Shown: positions 6,936-15,069 of the stretch, piece by piece
Layout: each line of letters opens with the position of its first letter
Position numbering within the stretch: the first letter of the stretch is position 1
Assembly (NCBI GenBank): GCA_964592645.1
Contig: CAZQFV010000001.1
Coordinates: forward strand, 62,001-126,000
Source of the DNA: CAZQFV01 sp964592645
Lineage (GTDB): Bacteria; Chloroflexota; Chloroflexia; DTKN01
Length of the DNA stretch: 64,000 nt
Direction of reading: 5' to 3'
Notes under the pieces: model-generated
Seen by the model: only the letters and a program-made list of their open reading frames with translations
Told to the model about the DNA's origin: nothing
Databases searched by the model: none
Made by a program: the position numbers and the translations under genes

Positions 6936-8999
6936 CTAAGCCCGCAACGCGTAGACGCGCTGATCCATCGAGCCGATATAGACAATCCCTTCCACGACCA
7001 CCGGAGAGGACGGCACCGGCTTCCCGGTCTGGAAGGACCAGATCTCCCTGCCGGAGTCGCCGTCCAGACAATAGACCCGCCCGTTGCCGGCCCCCACATA
7101 GACCCGGCCGTTCGCCACCTGCGGCGAGGAGGTAATAAAGCCCCCAGACTCAAACTTCCAGACCTGTTTGCCGTTGCGGGCATCGAGACAGTAGAGGTTG
7201 CCGTCCGCCGAACCGATATACAGGCGGTTGCCGTAGACAAACGGGGAGGAGGTCACGCGCCCATTGGTGCGAAACTTCCAGGCCGGCCACCCGCTGCGCT
7301 GGTCCAGGGCGTAGACGAAAGAGTCCCAGGAGCCGACCAGGACCAACCCCTCCCAGACAACGGGAGAGGAGATGACCGCCGCCCCCGTGCGCGTCTTCCA
7401 CTGCTGCTCCCCCCGCCGAGCTTCCAGCGCATAGACATGCCCATCATCGGAGCCCACGAACACGCTGCCGCCGGCCAGCACCGCCGAGGAACGCACCGCC
7501 CCCCAGGTCCGATAGGACCATAGCTGCTCGCCGCGCCGTGGGTCCAGGGCATAGATGAGCTGATCGTCCGAGCCGACGTACAGGATATCCGCCAGCAGGC
7601 GCGGCGAAGAACGCACCGGCCCACCGGTGCGCGCCGTCCAGTGCAACTGCCCCGACTGCGCGTTCAGCGCGTAGACGTTGCCGTCCTCCGATCCAAAAGC
7701 CACAAACCGCTCCCAGGCGCAGGCCGTCGAACAGATGCCGCGCTGGGCCGGGAACTTCCATAGGAACTTGCCCCCCTGCGCATCGAGCGCGTAGAGGTTG
7801 TTGTCATAGGCCCCGATATACAGGATGCCGTTGTAGACCAGGGGTGAGGCCCGCACCTCTTCCTCGCAGTTGAACGACCAGACCAGCCGCTCCTCGGCTG
7901 CGGCCTTGGCCGGCTCGGCGCCGGACCGCAGGTCCTCCACGTTCAGGTGGGCCAGGTCGAGCAGGGCGGCGCGCATCTCCGCCGCCGAGGCCCAGCGCTG
8001 GCGGACGTCGTACTCCAGGGCCTTCATGATGACCCCCTCTAGCTGGGCCGAGATCTGGGGGTTCAGCGAGCTGGGCGGGCGCTCGTGGAAGGTGAACGGC
8101 GTTTCCAGCCGCGGGTCCGACTTGGTCAGCAGATGGTGCATGGTCGCCCCCAGGGCGTAGATATCGCCGCGGGGCTCGGCCACGCCACGGTACTGCTCCG
8201 GGGGCGAGTAGCCTTCGGTGCCGATCATCGTGCCCTTCTGATCGGCCTCGAAGAGGCGAGCGATGCCAAAGTCGATCAGCACGATCCGGCCGTCGGGAGT
8301 GATCATGATGTTGGAGGGCTTCATATCGCGAAAGATGATCGGCTCCGGCTTGCGGTTGTGGAGGTAGGAGAGCACGTCGCAGATCTGGATGGCCCAGCGG
8401 ACGACCTGCTCCTCATCCAAGGGCTCGGGCGAGCTCTCCAGGAGATCCTCCAGGTTCTGGCCCTCGATGAACTCCAGCACCAGGTAGATGCGCCCCGAGG
8501 CCATGAAGTAGTCATAGATCTTGGGGATGGAAGGATGGTTGAGCGTGGCCAAGAGGCTGGCCTCGCGTTCAAAGTTCTTGAAGGTGATGCCGCGGGTCTG
8601 GCTGTTGGGCGAACGGTCGGTCATCTCCTTGATGGCACAGGTCCGGTAGACGCCCTTGAAACGCAGGTCGCGGCCCTTGTAGACCACGCTCATGCCGCCG
8701 ATGCCCAGGATGGACTCGATCTGGTAGCGCTCCTCCAGGATGGCGCCCACCGACAGGGTAGGGACGCGCACCTCCGGCGAGGGCGGCTTCTCCTCGCTCC
8801 CCGGGGCCGGCATCGGGCGGGTCACGGGCGGGGGCGGGGGCGGGTGCACGGCCGGGGCCGCGGGCGGCGGGGAGGGAGAGACGTCCGGGGTGGACGAATC
8901 TCCGGCCGGCCGGTCGACCAGGCGCACGGTCCCCGGCTCCTCGGCCGGCGCCGCGGGGCCGGGCTCCTTGCGCACCCCCATCTTCTTGAGCAGTGCCAT
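6936..8999 (-). CDS. Ser/Thr protein kinase fused to a PQQ-type beta-propeller
   Basis: 687 residues. Residues 1-80 are a linker rich in Pro (PPPPPP near 53-58). A Hanks-type kinase follows: glycine loop GIGGMSVVYKG (99-109), ATP lysine in CAIKEM (K124), catalytic FRDMKPSN (D225), DFG (243-245) and GTEGYSPPEQY activation segment. After residue 370 at least seven repeats of the form SSPxVxxGxxYVGSxDGxxYALDxxxGxxxWxF build a PQQ-like propeller to the end. No signal peptide or membrane helix exists, so kinase and propeller share the cytoplasm, unlike the usual membrane-split PASTA kinases. The propeller may bind a ligand or target protein. The gene precedes the PP2C phosphatase and follows amrB at short spacing. 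Confidence 0.92.
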   Translation of the reverse strand: MALLKKMGVRKEPGPAAPAEEPGTVRLVDRPAGDSSTPDVSPSPPPAAPAVHPPPPPPVTRPMPAPGSEEKPPSPEVRVPTLSVGAILEERYQIESILGIGGMSVVYKGRDLRFKGVYRTCAIKEMTDRSPNSQTRGITFKNFEREASLLATLNHPSIPKIYDYFMASGRIYLVLEFIEGQNLEDLLESSPEPLDEEQVVRWAIQICDVLSYLHNRKPEPIIFRDMKPSNIMITPDGRIVLIDFGIARLFEADQKGTMIGTEGYSPPEQYRGVAEPRGDIYALGATMHHLLTKSDPRLETPFTFHERPPSSLNPQISAQLEGVIMKALEYDVRQRWASAAEMRAALLDLAHLNVEDLRSGAEPAKAAAEERLVWSFNCEEEVRASPLVYNGILYIGAYDNNLYALDAQGGKFLWKFPAQRGICSTACAWERFVAFGSEDGNVYALNAQSGQLHWTARTGGPVRSSPRLLADILYVGSDDQLIYALDPRRGEQLWSYRTWGAVRSSAVLAGGSVFVGSDDGHVYALEARRGEQQWKTRTGAAVISSPVVWEGLVLVGSWDSFVYALDQRSGWPAWKFRTNGRVTSSPFVYGNRLYIGSADGNLYCLDARNGKQVWKFESGGFITSSPQVANGRVYVGAGNGRVYCLDGDSGREIWSFQTGKPVPSSPVVVEGIVYIGSMDQRVYALRA

Positions 9000-9025
9000 G
9001 CTTGCGCTCCTCGGCTTGGCGCCCC

Positions 9026-9871
9026 CTACGTCGCGGGCTCGGGGCCCAGGATGGCCGCCGACGCATAGCCCACGACATAGGTGCGCCGCTCTCCGGTCAC
9101 ATCGCCCGAGTTGGTATGGTAGAGGATCTGGATCCGCTCGGCACCCCAGCGGCGGGCCAGCAACAGCACGGCCGTCACGGCGCCAAAGCCACAGGCCCCC
9201 TGGATGCGGCCGGCCGTCTGCCAGAACTCCTGCGCCTCCCCCCGCTCCAGGGCGGACAGGGTGACCGCATCCGTGCGCTGCACCTGGTCGTAGTCGTAGG
9301 CGTGGCAGAGGTCCGTGCTGGCCACGAGCAGCGGACGCTCATCGCCCAGGACCTGCTCCAGGGCCGCTGCCAACTCCTGACAGTCCTGCCAGGACTGGTT
9401 GCGCAACATCACCGGCACCAGGAGAAAGTCGCCCAGCGCCCGCTGCAGGAAGGGCAGTTGGATCTCCAGGGAATGCTCGTCGTCTTCCTCCAGACGGGTG
9501 ATGGGGATGCGCTCGGCCAGGCGCTCGACCAACGCAAAATCCACCGGCACCTTGCCCAGGGGCGTCGCATAGTGCCGGGCCGAGACCAGGAAGCGCCCCG
9601 GATAAGGAGCATGGCAGGGACTGAGGACCACCACCCGGGAGAACTGCCGATCCCGGAGCAAGCGGTAGCCGTAGGCGGCCACCTGGCCGGAGTAGATGTA
9701 CCCGGCGTGCGGGGACACCAGCCCCAGCAGGCGGCCATGGACCTCCTGTTCGGGAACGTTGTCCAGAAAGCGGTCGACCATGCTCCCCAAGGCCTCTGCC
9801 GTCCCGGGGTACCAGGTGCCGGCAATCGGCGAAGGCCGCAGCTCGCCCTGGGGCACAGATCTATGAAACAT
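9026..9871 (-). CDS. amrB: AmmeMemoRadiSam system protein B (MEMO1 family)
   Basis: 281 residues. The family motifs are clear: PSPIAGTWYPGTAEAL at the start, LVSPHAGYIYSGQVAAYGY, VVLSPCHAPYPG, EHSLEIQLPFLQ, VASTDLCHAYDY and GACGFGAVTAVLLLAR. MEMO proteins resemble class III extradiol dioxygenases; the conserved His residues (SPHAGY, EHSLE, DLCH) would bind iron. Its exact reaction is not established; bacterial and archaeal copies travel with a radical SAM protein and an AMMECR1 protein. Here the radical SAM homologue lies 12 bp upstream in the same operon, while no AMMECR1 gene is visible. The two-component kinase/PP2C unit follows 26 bp downstream. Confidence 0.9.
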   Translation of the reverse strand: MFHRSVPQGELRPSPIAGTWYPGTAEALGSMVDRFLDNVPEQEVHGRLLGLVSPHAGYIYSGQVAAYGYRLLRDRQFSRVVVLSPCHAPYPGRFLVSARHYATPLGKVPVDFALVERLAERIPITRLEEDDEHSLEIQLPFLQRALGDFLLVPVMLRNQSWQDCQELAAALEQVLGDERPLLVASTDLCHAYDYDQVQRTDAVTLSALERGEAQEFWQTAGRIQGACGFGAVTAVLLLARRWGAERIQILYHTNSGDVTGERRTYVVGYASAAILGPEPAT

Positions 9872-9883
9872 CGAGTCCCCCTT

Positions 9884-10900
9884 TCACTTGAAAATAGAGC
9901 GGCGCATATAGACCTCCTGGCCACACTGGGCGCATTTGCCGCCCTCCAAGCCCAAGACCTTGACGTTGTACTGGCCCTCGCGCCGGATCAGCAGGTTCCC
10001 GCAGGAAGGGCAGACGGTGGAGGTCAGGCCGCTGGCCTCGCCGGTCTGGATGTAAACGTAGCGCAGGCCCACCTGGCGCCCGATCGCCATGGCCCCCTCC
10101 AGGACATCGCGCGGCGTGGGAGGGCGCTCGGCCAGCTCCCCGGCCGGCACGAACGGCCACAGGTGCCAGGGCGTGTCGGGGCCCAGCGATTCCTGCAGCC
10201 AGAGGGCCACCTCGCGGACGATGTCTGGGGAATCGTTTATCCCGGGGACCAACGGGGTATGGATCTCGACGTGGCAGCGCCACTGCCGCTGCATATGCAC
10301 TGCCCCCTCCAGGACCGTCGCCGTCTGGGGAGTGCCGCACAACGCCTCGTAGGGTCCGGGCGAAATGGAGGGGATCTCCACCACATAGGCGTCGAGGTAG
10401 GGGCCCAGCAGGTCCAGAGCCTCTTTCGTAATATAGCCGTTTGTTATCATCAAGGTAAACATGCCGTTGGCGCGGAAGAGCTTGGCCAGATCGAGGACAT
10501 ACTCCATCCAGACGGTGGGCTCCTGGAACCCCCAGGTCACCCCGCGGCAGTGCTGCTCGAGGGCGAAATTGACGGCCCGCTCGGCGTCCAGGAAACGGGC
10601 CTTGCCCGTCGCGGCCGCTTCCACGGGGGCCGGCCGGTGTCGGCAGCGCAGGTTGTTGCCCAGCCCGCCCAGCAGCAGAACCTTGCTGCCCGGAAAGAGG
10701 TGATACAGCCCGCGCCGCTCGATCGGTTCGATGGCCGCCGCCGTGACCAGGCCATAGTTCAACGTATACAAAATCCCGTCCTGGTTTTCCCGCACGAGAC
10801 AACGCCCCTTCTCCCCGGGCAGAAGCTGACAATCCCAGGGGCAGAGGCGGCAGCGGACATTGCCGCCATCCAGCCGATCATAGAGCAGCGCTTCGTGCAT
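9884..10900 (-). CDS. AmrS-like protein with degenerate radical SAM motif
   Basis: 338 residues, GGAGGAAGAG before the ATG. Overall the protein aligns with the AmmeMemoRadiSam radical SAM enzyme: N-terminal CRLCPWDCQLLPGEKGRC (Cys 17, 20, 24, 34), YHLFPGSKVLLLGG, GVTWGFQEPTVWMEY, TLMITNGYITKEAL, EIHTPLVPGINDS and WHLWPFVPAGEL. However the cluster motif normally read as GCNxxCxxC is GNNLRCRHR here (Asn82, Cys86, Arg89), so two of three iron-sulfur ligands are gone. The rest of the fold and a C-terminal zinc ribbon (CPSCG, CAQCG) are intact and the frame is open, so this is probably a pseudoenzyme or a repurposed protein and not a decaying gene. It leads the amrB-kinase-phosphatase operon. Confidence 0.82.
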   Translation of the reverse strand: MHEALLYDRLDGGNVRCRLCPWDCQLLPGEKGRCLVRENQDGILYTLNYGLVTAAAIEPIERRGLYHLFPGSKVLLLGGLGNNLRCRHRPAPVEAAATGKARFLDAERAVNFALEQHCRGVTWGFQEPTVWMEYVLDLAKLFRANGMFTLMITNGYITKEALDLLGPYLDAYVVEIPSISPGPYEALCGTPQTATVLEGAVHMQRQWRCHVEIHTPLVPGINDSPDIVREVALWLQESLGPDTPWHLWPFVPAGELAERPPTPRDVLEGAMAIGRQVGLRYVYIQTGEASGLTSTVCPSCGNLLIRREGQYNVKVLGLEGGKCAQCGQEVYMRRSIFK

Positions 10901-10916
10901 CTCTTCCTCCGTGCAG

Positions 10917-10946
10917 TTGGCAAATTCAGGGCAGTTGTATTATAAT
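10917..10946 (+). promoter_or_regulatory. Sigma-A promoter for lepB
   Basis: TTGGCA (10917-10922), 18 bp, TATAAT (10941-10946). The -10 region TATTATAATA is symmetric, so it could also serve the divergent amrS operon, but no matching minus-strand -35 box is obvious. The first in-frame ATG of lepB falls inside the -10 box and cannot be the start. Confidence 0.7.
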
Positions 10947-10974
10947 GGGCCCAGACAACGTTTGGAGATTGCCC

Positions 10975-11691
10975 ATGTCCTGGCCGTTGCCCTCTCCTCT
11001 GGAGAGCAAAGTTCCGATCCAGCCGGCGGCGCTGCCGAAAACGGAAGCCGAGCCCTCCGTCCAGGGGGCGGAAAGTTCGGCGCGCTCTATGCTGCGCGAG
11101 GTCCTGGAAACCTTCCTCTTCACCCTGCTCATCTTCTTCCTGGTGCGCGGCGTCATCCAGAACTTTCGCGTCGAAGGCAGCAGTATGGAATCGAACCTGC
11201 ACACCGGGCAGTATATCATCGTCAATCGGCTGGAGTATTTCCACATCGACCTGAACGCGCTCCGGCGCCTGCTGCCTGGGAACCAGGACTTGCCGGTCCG
11301 GCTGGCCTACCTTTTCCATATGCCCCGGCGCGGCGACGTCGTCGTCTTCGAGTACCCTCGCGACACCAGCCGCGACTTTATCAAACGTGTCATCGGGCTG
11401 CCCGGCGAGACGGTGGAGATCCGTCAGAACCAGGTGTGGATCAACGGCGTCCCGCTGAGCGAACCTTACCTTTCCGAGGCGGCGCGGAGCCAGATGGGCA
11501 ACATGCCGCCGCTGGTAGTGCCGCTGGATGCCGTCTTCGTTATGGGCGACAACCGGGGCAACAGCAGCGACTCGCGCAGTTGGGGCCCGCTGCCGCTGGA
11601 CAAGATCGTCGGCCGGGCCTGGCTGATCTACTGGCCACAGCAGTACTGGGGGGTCATCCCCCGGCCCCAGCCGACCCTGGCCATGCCATGA
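10975..11691 (+). CDS. lepB: Signal peptidase I
   Basis: 238 residues. It cleaves signal peptides from exported proteins at the outer face of the membrane. Seen: one N-terminal membrane helix (residues 44-62, ETFLFTLLIFFLVRGVIQ), box B with the nucleophile serine in VEGSSMESNL (S70), box D with the catalytic lysine in DFIKRVIGLPGE (K137), and box E GDNRGNSSDSRSWG. The Ser/Lys dyad is therefore complete. The start at 10975 has GGAG 7 nt upstream; the upstream ATG at 10945 lies in the promoter. A 35-residue Pro/Ala-rich cytoplasmic extension precedes the helix, somewhat longer than in Bacillus SipS. It is divergent from the amrS operon. Confidence 0.95.
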   Translation: MSWPLPSPLESKVPIQPAALPKTEAEPSVQGAESSARSMLREVLETFLFTLLIFFLVRGVIQNFRVEGSSMESNLHTGQYIIVNRLEYFHIDLNALRRLLPGNQDLPVRLAYLFHMPRRGDVVVFEYPRDTSRDFIKRVIGLPGETVEIRQNQVWINGVPLSEPYLSEAARSQMGNMPPLVVPLDAVFVMGDNRGNSSDSRSWGPLPLDKIVGRAWLIYWPQQYWGVIPRPQPTLAMP

Positions 11692-11805
11692 GGCCGCAGT
11701 GTCTGTTGTGAAAGGGCGATGTCGCCTGGACTTGCAGGCGGACCCTGGAACCGCCGGCTAGGGGTATTATAGCCGTTGTGGGCAAGTTCTGTCAAGGAGA
11801 AGGTG

Positions 11806-12372
11806 ATGCCGGATCGTCGCCTGCTCTTGGTGCTGGGGGCCACGGCGGGAATCGCCTGGGCCGCGTGGATCTATTTCCTCTTCATCTTCGAGGTGGGCGC
11901 GATCCCCAACCCCTGGGACCCTTGGCGGATTGTCTTCTACGCGCTGCTGCTGCTGGCCCCGGCGCTGACCTTCGTCCCGCTGGCCCTGCAACTGAAATGG
12001 GCCTTTTTCGCCCCCTACGCGGTGGCCGGCTGGGCGGCCCTGGGATTCCTCCTGGCCTTTGTCCATCCACCGCTGGCCGTGCTGGACGGCCGGGCCTCCC
12101 CCCTCAGCGTATGGTATTTTTTCGTGGTCCTCTTTGTCGTCCTGACGACGCTGCTGGCTCCCCTGTCCCACCTGATCGGGCTGCGTCTCCTCACCTCCCG
12201 GACCCATCAACGCGATACCCTGCGCGCCTGGCGCGAGGCTGGCCTGCTGGCGCTCTACTTTGTCGGCATCGCCATCGCCCGCAGCCTGGGGCTGATCACC
12301 TGGCCCATCGTCCTGCTGGGGCTGCTCTTCCTGGCGTTGGTGGAAGCCCTCTTCTTGGCCCGCAAAGCATAA
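11806..12372 (+). CDS. Integral membrane protein of unknown function
   Basis: 188 residues, start at 11806 behind AAGGAGAAGG. Five or so hydrophobic helices are visible (LLLVLGATAGIAWAAWIYF, IVFYALLLLAPALTFVPLAL, AVAGWAALGFLLAF, VWYFFVVLFVVLTTLLAPL, ALYFVGIAIARSLGLITWPI). A short basic loop (RTHQRDTLRAWREA) separates the third and fourth quarters. No catalytic motif is recognised. It follows lepB by 114 bp and is convergent with the small-protein pair downstream of selB. Confidence 0.72.
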   Translation: MPDRRLLLVLGATAGIAWAAWIYFLFIFEVGAIPNPWDPWRIVFYALLLLAPALTFVPLALQLKWAFFAPYAVAGWAALGFLLAFVHPPLAVLDGRASPLSVWYFFVVLFVVLTTLLAPLSHLIGLRLLTSRTHQRDTLRAWREAGLLALYFVGIAIARSLGLITWPIVLLGLLFLALVEALFLARKA

Positions 12373-12420
12373 AGGGCGGCCTCGTCCCCGGCGCAGCCGG
12401 CCGGCCCAACCGCTCAACTC

Positions 12421-12696
12421 CTACAGACGTTTGAGGGCGTCCGTAGTGGCCTTGCCGCGCTGCTCGTAGGCCTCGTGGAGCAGGTTGCGCAGATCATCGT
12501 CGGTGATCAAATAGGTCTCGATCTGCGGACCGGGCTTGGTCCGGCCGCTGCGGGGCGAACGCCGACCCTGGAAGATCAGCCCATCCTCCGTCTCGATGAT
12601 GCGGATGCCGATATACTCATTGGCATCGATGAAGCGCCCCAGCGCGCGCAGCACATCCTGGTAATCGGTCTGGGAGACTCCTTCGAACAGCTTCAT
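12421..12696 (-). CDS. Small conserved protein, paralogue of its upstream neighbour
   Basis: 91 residues; start at 12696 chosen because GAGGAGG precedes it. The core YQDVLRALGRFIDANEYIGI followed by RIIETEDGLIFQGRR aligns with the neighbouring 74-residue protein (YEKILRAVGKYCDQQHLEEV, LLEFEKGLILQGLR), so the two arose by tandem duplication. A C-terminal segment (ETYLITDDDLRNLLHEAYEQ) is acidic and helical. No catalytic residues, cysteines or membrane segments. It is the last gene of the selB transcription unit. Function not recognised. Confidence 0.7.
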   Translation of the reverse strand: MKLFEGVSQTDYQDVLRALGRFIDANEYIGIRIIETEDGLIFQGRRSPRSGRTKPGPQIETYLITDDDLRNLLHEAYEQRGKATTDALKRL

Positions 12697-12779
12697 GCGC
12701 TCCTCCTCACTGCACCGGCGGCAGCTCACCCATGGGCCCGCCCAACAGGGCCAACGTCCCGGGAAGACCGGTCCGGCCT

Positions 12780-13004
12780 CTACTTGGCCATGCTGGCGAT
12801 CTGCTCAAAGCTCCAGGTCTCGGAGACCAGGTGGCGGATGTACCCCTGGCTGGTCGACTCCACCCGCAGCCCCTGCAGGATGAGGCCTTTCTCGAACTCG
12901 AGCAGGCAGACCTCCTCCAGGTGCTGTTGGTCGCAGTACTTGCCCACCGCCCGCAGGATCTTTTCATAACCCAGCTTGTACTTGAGCGCTCGGCCTTCTT
13001 CCAT
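12780..13004 (-). CDS. Small conserved protein, tandem paralogue
   Basis: 74 residues, start at 13004 (GGGAGGTG upstream). It shares the motif Y-x-x-[IV]-L-R-A-[VL]-G-[KR]-[FY]-x-D with the downstream 91-residue protein, then E-x-[ED]-x-GLI-[LF]-QG-x-R. The C-terminus (YIRHLVSETWSFEQI) corresponds to ETYLITDDDLRNLL in the paralogue. Length and pattern suggest a small alpha/beta fold. It begins 32 bp after the selB stop, so it is probably cotranscribed with selB. Function unknown. Confidence 0.7.
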   Translation of the reverse strand: MEEGRALKYKLGYEKILRAVGKYCDQQHLEEVCLLEFEKGLILQGLRVESTSQGYIRHLVSETWSFEQIASMAK

Positions 13005-13036
13005 CGTTGACACCTCCCGGAGACCGCTTGCGGTCT

Positions 13037-14917
13037 TCAGCAGCGCACCCGCTCGTCGCCAACACGGCGAGTCCACTTGCGCTGATCCATATCTTCGAGC
13101 AGGGCCAGCGCGTACTTGCGGCTGGTCTGGAACAGGTCGCGCACCTGGGCCACCGTGATCGGGCCCTGGCGGTCGATCTCCTGGAGCACGCGCTGGACCA
13201 TCCCCTGGTAGACCTCGGGCAGGAAGGCGACCTCCGGGTTCAGGCGGACGATGCGGCCTTCCTCCTCCAGCGCGTTCAGGACGGAATCATCGATGCCCCA
13301 CTCCTGGCGGGCCGGCGGAGCATAGGGCTGCCGACGCAGGATGCGCAAGAGGTTGTCCACCTGGGCCTGCTGCTCCGGGGTGTAGCGCGGGCGGTAGCCC
13401 GGTCGGCGGACCAGGGCCCCCTGGACCTCCAGGGCGCCGCCGGCCTCAGCCCAGGCCAGGACATCGTTGAAAACGCGCGTCTCCTGGCGCAGTTGGCTCT
13501 TGAGCTCCTCCTTGGGCATCCCCGAGCGCAGCGGGAAACGGGCGTGGTAGTCTTCCAGGAGGGACTGGATACGGGCGCGCAGTTCCTCTGCCGCGGCGCG
13601 GGGGATGAGCAACGTGGCAGGGCCAAGCTCGGCCTCTCCCGCCTGGAGGGCAACCAGGTCGCCGGCCTGCCAGAGCCGTTCCAGGGCGGTGCGGGCCTCC
13701 GGTTCCGACAGCCCGCTCTCCTCGACAACCTGGCGCAATGAGCGGGGCGCGCCGCGAAACGCTTGCCAGAGCAGGTCTTCCGGCCGGCCGCGAGCCAACG
13801 ACTCCAGGGCGCCGACAACCTCGGCGCGGAAGCGGCGCAGCCTTCCCGGATGCGGGTCCACCACCGTCCCCCCGCCGATCGTGCTGCCAGGAGAGGGTCG
13901 GCGGACGATGAAACGGTCCCCGCGTAACGCGGCCAGCGGGCGGTCCAGCCGCAGCAGCACCCAGCCCGCCTGGCCGGGAACCAATTCCTCGACATCGAGC
14001 AGGGTGACGCGGGCCCGCCGTTCGGCCGAGCCCAGGAAAAGGTCGACCTCATCGTCCTGGCGCATGGGCTGGGGGACGGAGGGCAGCAGGCGCAGCTGCA
14101 CCGCCAGGCGCTGGGTGGAAGACATCCAGCCCGGGATCGTCAGCACATCGCCGCGCACGATCTCCTCGGGAGCAATCCCCACCAGGTTGACGGCAGTGCG
14201 CCATCCGGGGGCCGCCTCCTCCACCTTTTTCTTGTGCGTCTGCAGCCCGCGGATCCGCCCGCGCAGGCCCCGGGGCAGGATCTCGACCTCCTGGGCCAGG
14301 CGCAGCCGGCCGTCCTGCAGCGTCCCGGTGACCACGGTGCCGAAACCGGCCATGGTAAAGACGCGATCGATCGGCAGGCGAGGGCGGCCCTGGTCCGGGC
14401 GAGGGGGGGCCCCGTCCAGGACCCGGTCCAGGGCGGCAACCAGGTCCTTTAGCCCCTGGCCCGTGCGCGCCGAGACGGGAACGATGGGCGCCCCCGCCAG
14501 GAGCGAACCTCGCAGGCGTTCGCGCACCTCCTCCATAACCAGCTCCACCCACTCGGCGTCCTGCACCAGATCGGACTTGGTGATCGCGACGACCCCCCGC
14601 GGCACCCCCAGGAGCCCCAGGATATCCATGTGCTCCTGGGTCTGCGGCATAATGCCCTCGTCGGCGGCGACGACGAGCAGGGCAGCGTCGATGCCCCCGA
14701 CGCCGGCCAGCATGTTCTTGACGAAGCGCTCGTGGCCGGGCACATCGACGATGCTGACCTCCCGTCCGCTGGGTAGGGTAAGCCAGGCAAAGCCCAGGTC
14801 GATGGTCATCTCCCGCTCCTGCTCCTCGACCAGGCGGTCCGGGTTGATGCCGGTGAGGGCTTCGACCAGGGTCGATTTGCCATGGTCCACATGGCCGGCC
14901 GTGCCGATGACAAACAA
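13037..14917 (-). CDS. selB: Selenocysteine-specific elongation factor
   Basis: 626 residues. SelB delivers selenocysteinyl-tRNA to in-frame UGA codons next to a SECIS element. The GTPase motifs are complete: GTAGHVDHGKST (G1), EREMTIDLGFAWL (G2), VDVPGHERFVKNM (G3), ITKSDL (G4) and PVSARTGQGL (G5). Beta-barrel domains follow (GFGTVVTGTLQDGRL), then the C-terminal winged helices that bind SECIS RNA, ending in SRKYALALLEDMDQRKWTRR, as in true SelB and unlike EF-Tu. selA, selD and selC are not in this window. A promoter at 15042-15069 lies within the end of birA, and two small paralogous genes follow. Confidence 0.95.
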   Translation of the reverse strand: MFVIGTAGHVDHGKSTLVEALTGINPDRLVEEQEREMTIDLGFAWLTLPSGREVSIVDVPGHERFVKNMLAGVGGIDAALLVVAADEGIMPQTQEHMDILGLLGVPRGVVAITKSDLVQDAEWVELVMEEVRERLRGSLLAGAPIVPVSARTGQGLKDLVAALDRVLDGAPPRPDQGRPRLPIDRVFTMAGFGTVVTGTLQDGRLRLAQEVEILPRGLRGRIRGLQTHKKKVEEAAPGWRTAVNLVGIAPEEIVRGDVLTIPGWMSSTQRLAVQLRLLPSVPQPMRQDDEVDLFLGSAERRARVTLLDVEELVPGQAGWVLLRLDRPLAALRGDRFIVRRPSPGSTIGGGTVVDPHPGRLRRFRAEVVGALESLARGRPEDLLWQAFRGAPRSLRQVVEESGLSEPEARTALERLWQAGDLVALQAGEAELGPATLLIPRAAAEELRARIQSLLEDYHARFPLRSGMPKEELKSQLRQETRVFNDVLAWAEAGGALEVQGALVRRPGYRPRYTPEQQAQVDNLLRILRRQPYAPPARQEWGIDDSVLNALEEEGRIVRLNPEVAFLPEVYQGMVQRVLQEIDRQGPITVAQVRDLFQTSRKYALALLEDMDQRKWTRRVGDERVRC

Positions 14918-15041
14918 CGTTTCCTCCAGGACATGGCCCTATTCTAACACAGGGATGGCAAACGCTCGCCGTCCGGCGATTACAGCCCGATGACAACGGG
15001 GCCATGCACAGGGGTCAAGGGTGACCTCAAATTGTGGACTC

Positions 15042-15069
15042 ATTATACGCGGCGGGGCGTGGTTGTCAA
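15042..15069 (-). promoter_or_regulatory. Sigma-A promoter for selB
   Basis: Minus strand TTGACA (15064-15069), 16 bp, TATAAT (15042-15047). The promoter overlaps the last codons and stop of birA, so selB has its own start even though birA, the YkoF-like gene and the methyltransferase lie upstream on the same strand. The leader is about 115 nt. Confidence 0.6.

Noticed and set aside
9884..10900. The lost Fe-S cysteines in the AmrS-like gene as a frameshift
   Set aside because: The frame is open for 338 codons and both flanks of the changed loop align in frame, so the change is substitutional.
10945..10974. Earlier ATG for lepB
   Set aside because: It lies inside the -10 box TATAAT, so it cannot be transcribed; the start at 10975 has a ribosome site.
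14918..15042. A selC (tRNA-Sec) gene in the selB leader
   Set aside because: No cloverleaf, T-loop or CCA-like end could be formed from this stretch.
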